From the NCBI RefSeq assembly GCF_030246865.1, contig NZ_CP126738.1, positions 744,001 to 808,000 on the forward strand: a stretch of 64,000 nucleotides of DNA. The letters are read 5' to 3'. The stretch comes from Microbacterium sp. zg-B96 (GTDB lineage: Bacteria; Actinomycetota; Actinomycetes; Actinomycetales; Microbacteriaceae). The position numbers and the translations under genes were made by a program. Positions within the stretch are counted from its first letter, which is position 1; the number at the start of each line of letters is the position of its first letter. The notes under the pieces were generated by a model, which ran no database searches, had not been told where the DNA came from, and saw only the letters and a list, made by a program, of their open reading frames with translations. Below, piece after piece: positions 62,761 to 64,000 of this stretch.

Positions 62761-64000
62761 GCGTGAGCAGCCCGCCGCGCGCCAGCGCCGGCAGGCCGAC
62801 GTCGGCGCGGTCCGCACTCGTGCAGGACCGACCGATGCGGCATCCGGATGCCGCATCGCCCGACGTGATGACCCGCCGCGCCTGGTGGCTCGTGGTGCTC
62901 AACTTCCTGCTGCCGGGGTCGGCACAGGTGGTGGCGGGCAACCGCCGGCTGGGCCGCGTGGGACTTGCGGCCACCCTCGCGATGTGGGTCCTGCTCGCGC
63001 TCACCGTGCTTTCGGCCCTGCTGTGGCGCGCACCGATCGGCTGGATCGGCACCAACTGGTTCGCGCTCACCCTGGTCCAGCTCATCCTTTTCGCGTACGT
63101 GGTGCTGTGGGTGGTGCTGACCGTCGACACCCTGCGACTCGTGCGCCTGGTGCGCGTGCGAAAGGCGGCCAGGTTCGGGGTGGCGGCGCTCGCCGTCGCG
63201 CTGCTCGTGGTCGCCGGTGGGACCACGGCCTACGCCGCTGTCTCGGTGGGCACCGCGCGGGACACGCTCGGCAGTCTCTTCGGACAGAGCGGCCCCACCG
63301 TGCCGCCCTCGGACGGCCACTACAACATCCTCCTGCTCGGTGCCGACAGCGGCGACGGCCGCGACTCGATGCGGTTCGACAGCATCTCCGTCGTGTCGAT
63401 CAACGCCGACACCGGCGCGGTCACGATCACCGGCATCCCGCGCGACATCCAGAACCCGCCGTTCTCGGCAGGCCCCATGCAGGACCTGTATCCCGACGGC
63501 TTCGAGGGTCACAGCGACCCCACCTGCGGGTGGAGCGCCGGCATCAACCAGCTCATGAACGCCGTCGAGGTGTGCCGCGACGGCACCGGTCTCTACCCGG
63601 ACGCCGAGGACAACGGCTCCTCGCCGGCCGTGGAGGCGACCAAGGATGCCGCAGAGGGCATCCTCGGCATCGAGATCCCGTACTACGTCTTCGTCGACAT
63701 GCACGGCTTCGCCGACCTCATCGACGCGCTGGGCGGGGTGGACATCACGGTCGCCGAGCGGCTGCCCAAGGGCGGCGGTCCCGCCTACGAGGGTCAGCCG
63801 GTCGATGACTGGGCGACCGGCTGGATCGAGGCGGGCGAGCAGCACATGGACGGCGACACCGCTCAGTGGTATGCCCGCTCCCGCTACACCACCAGCGACT
63901 GGGATCGCATGCAGCGCCAGCGGCAGTTGCAGCAGGCGATGCTCGCCCAGCTCGATCCGGTGACGGTGCTCACGCGCATCAACGAGATCCTGGGCGCCGG
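62757..64000 (+). CDS. LCP (LytR-CpsA-Psr) family protein, truncated at window end
   Basis: 414 codons visible. After a ~40-residue cytoplasmic N-terminus come three to four hydrophobic segments ([20 protein letters not shown], the helix after [52 protein letters not shown]) and then the extracellular LCP catalytic domain: [20 protein letters not shown] with the metal Asp, GIPRDIQ (catalytic Arg), and [20 protein letters not shown]. Transfers wall glycopolymers to peptidoglycan in this family. GTG start overlaps purE. Confidence 0.9.
   Translation, partial: MSVSSPPRASAGRPTSARSALVQDRPMRHPDAASPDVMTRRAWWLVVLNFLLPGSAQVVAGNRRLGRVGLAATLAMWVLLALTVLSALLWRAPIGWIGTNWFALTLVQLILFAYVVLWVVLTVDTLRLVRLVRVRKAARFGVAALAVALLVVAGGTTAYAAVSVGTARDTLGSLFGQSGPTVPPSDGHYNILLLGADSGDGRDSMRFDSISVVSINADTGAVTITGIPRDIQNPPFSAGPMQDLYPDGFEGHSDPTCGWSAGINQLMNAVEVCRDGTGLYPDAEDNGSSPAVEATKDAAEGILGIEIPYYVFVDMHGFADLIDALGGVDITVAERLPKGGGPAYEGQPVDDWATGWIEAGEQHMDGDTAQWYARSRYTTSDWDRMQRQRQLQQAMLAQLDPVTVLTRINEILGA

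Overview
The window is about 70% G+C, densely packed, with many 1-4 nt stop/start overlaps. Its proteins look like those of a high-GC Gram-positive actinobacterium: biotin-dependent acyl-CoA carboxylase with an epsilon subunit, an LCP cell-wall protein, a Rv3278c-like PH-domain protein, and SdhC/D of the actinobacterial type. Gene content and style point to Microbacteriaceae (Microbacterium-like), by inference only. No rRNA, tRNA, transposase, phage or CRISPR locus was found. Much of the gene set (sdhCDAB, cdd-deoA-add, deoD-pgm, lpdA, accA3, maf, accE-accD, birA, PH protein, purK-purE, LCP) is also clustered, from memory, in Mycobacterium tuberculosis around Rv3264-Rv3319, so most of the window is conserved core chromosome.

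Layout. 1-3160: riboflavin operon ribD-ribE-ribBA on the minus strand under an FMN riboswitch; ribBA runs off the left edge. 3290-6537: glpD-glpK. 6543-8024: Nei/Fpg glycosylase and a GNAT. 8073-9224: an AbiEi/DUF559-type nuclease gene between two 86-bp inverted-repeat units. 9259-12436: trpS, exonuclease III, BrkB/YihY. 12502-16011: sdhCDAB. 16194-17309: manC. 17448-25631: nucleoside uptake and salvage operon (BMP lipoprotein, ABC ATPase, two permeases, cdd, deoA, add), then an unknown lipoprotein. 26460-29733: FMO, BASS transporter and NAD-dependent epimerase in one overlapping operon. 29868-35462: mannitol PTS operon that also carries EI, HPr and a lone EIIB; divergent MtlR-type activator to 37519. 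37542-38894: a second AbiEi/nuclease gene bracketed by arrays of a different palindromic repeat with a 41-bp period. 38927-44790: GNAT and a dpp/opp-type peptide ABC operon with a small coupled leader ORF. 44794-48759: MFS, phosphohexomutase, purine nucleoside phosphorylase. 48840-64000: lpdA, accA3, maf, RNA methyltransferase, a response regulator/kinase/pseudo-kinase trio, accE-accD, birA, PH protein, purK, purE and a truncated LCP gene.

How it works together. The BMP operon imports nucleosides, cdd/add/deoA degrade them, and the purine phosphorylase with its adjacent hexomutase continues the salvage. The mtl operon encodes a complete phosphorelay from PEP to mannitol-1-phosphate and on to fructose-6-phosphate. 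AccA3, AccD, AccE and BirA form the acyl-CoA carboxylase and its biotinylating enzyme.

Most interesting signals: (1) two related AbiEi-wHTH/nuclease genes, each embedded in its own repeat family; (2) a recurrent start architecture, a TANNNT-like hexamer 6-7 nt before the start codon without Shine-Dalgarno, at 16 genes, implying widespread leaderless mRNAs; (3) a 17-codon leader ORF overlapping the peptide-binding protein gene; (4) a kinase-like protein lacking ATP-binding motifs next to a normal kinase; (5) strong over-use of GGATGCC/GGCATCC.
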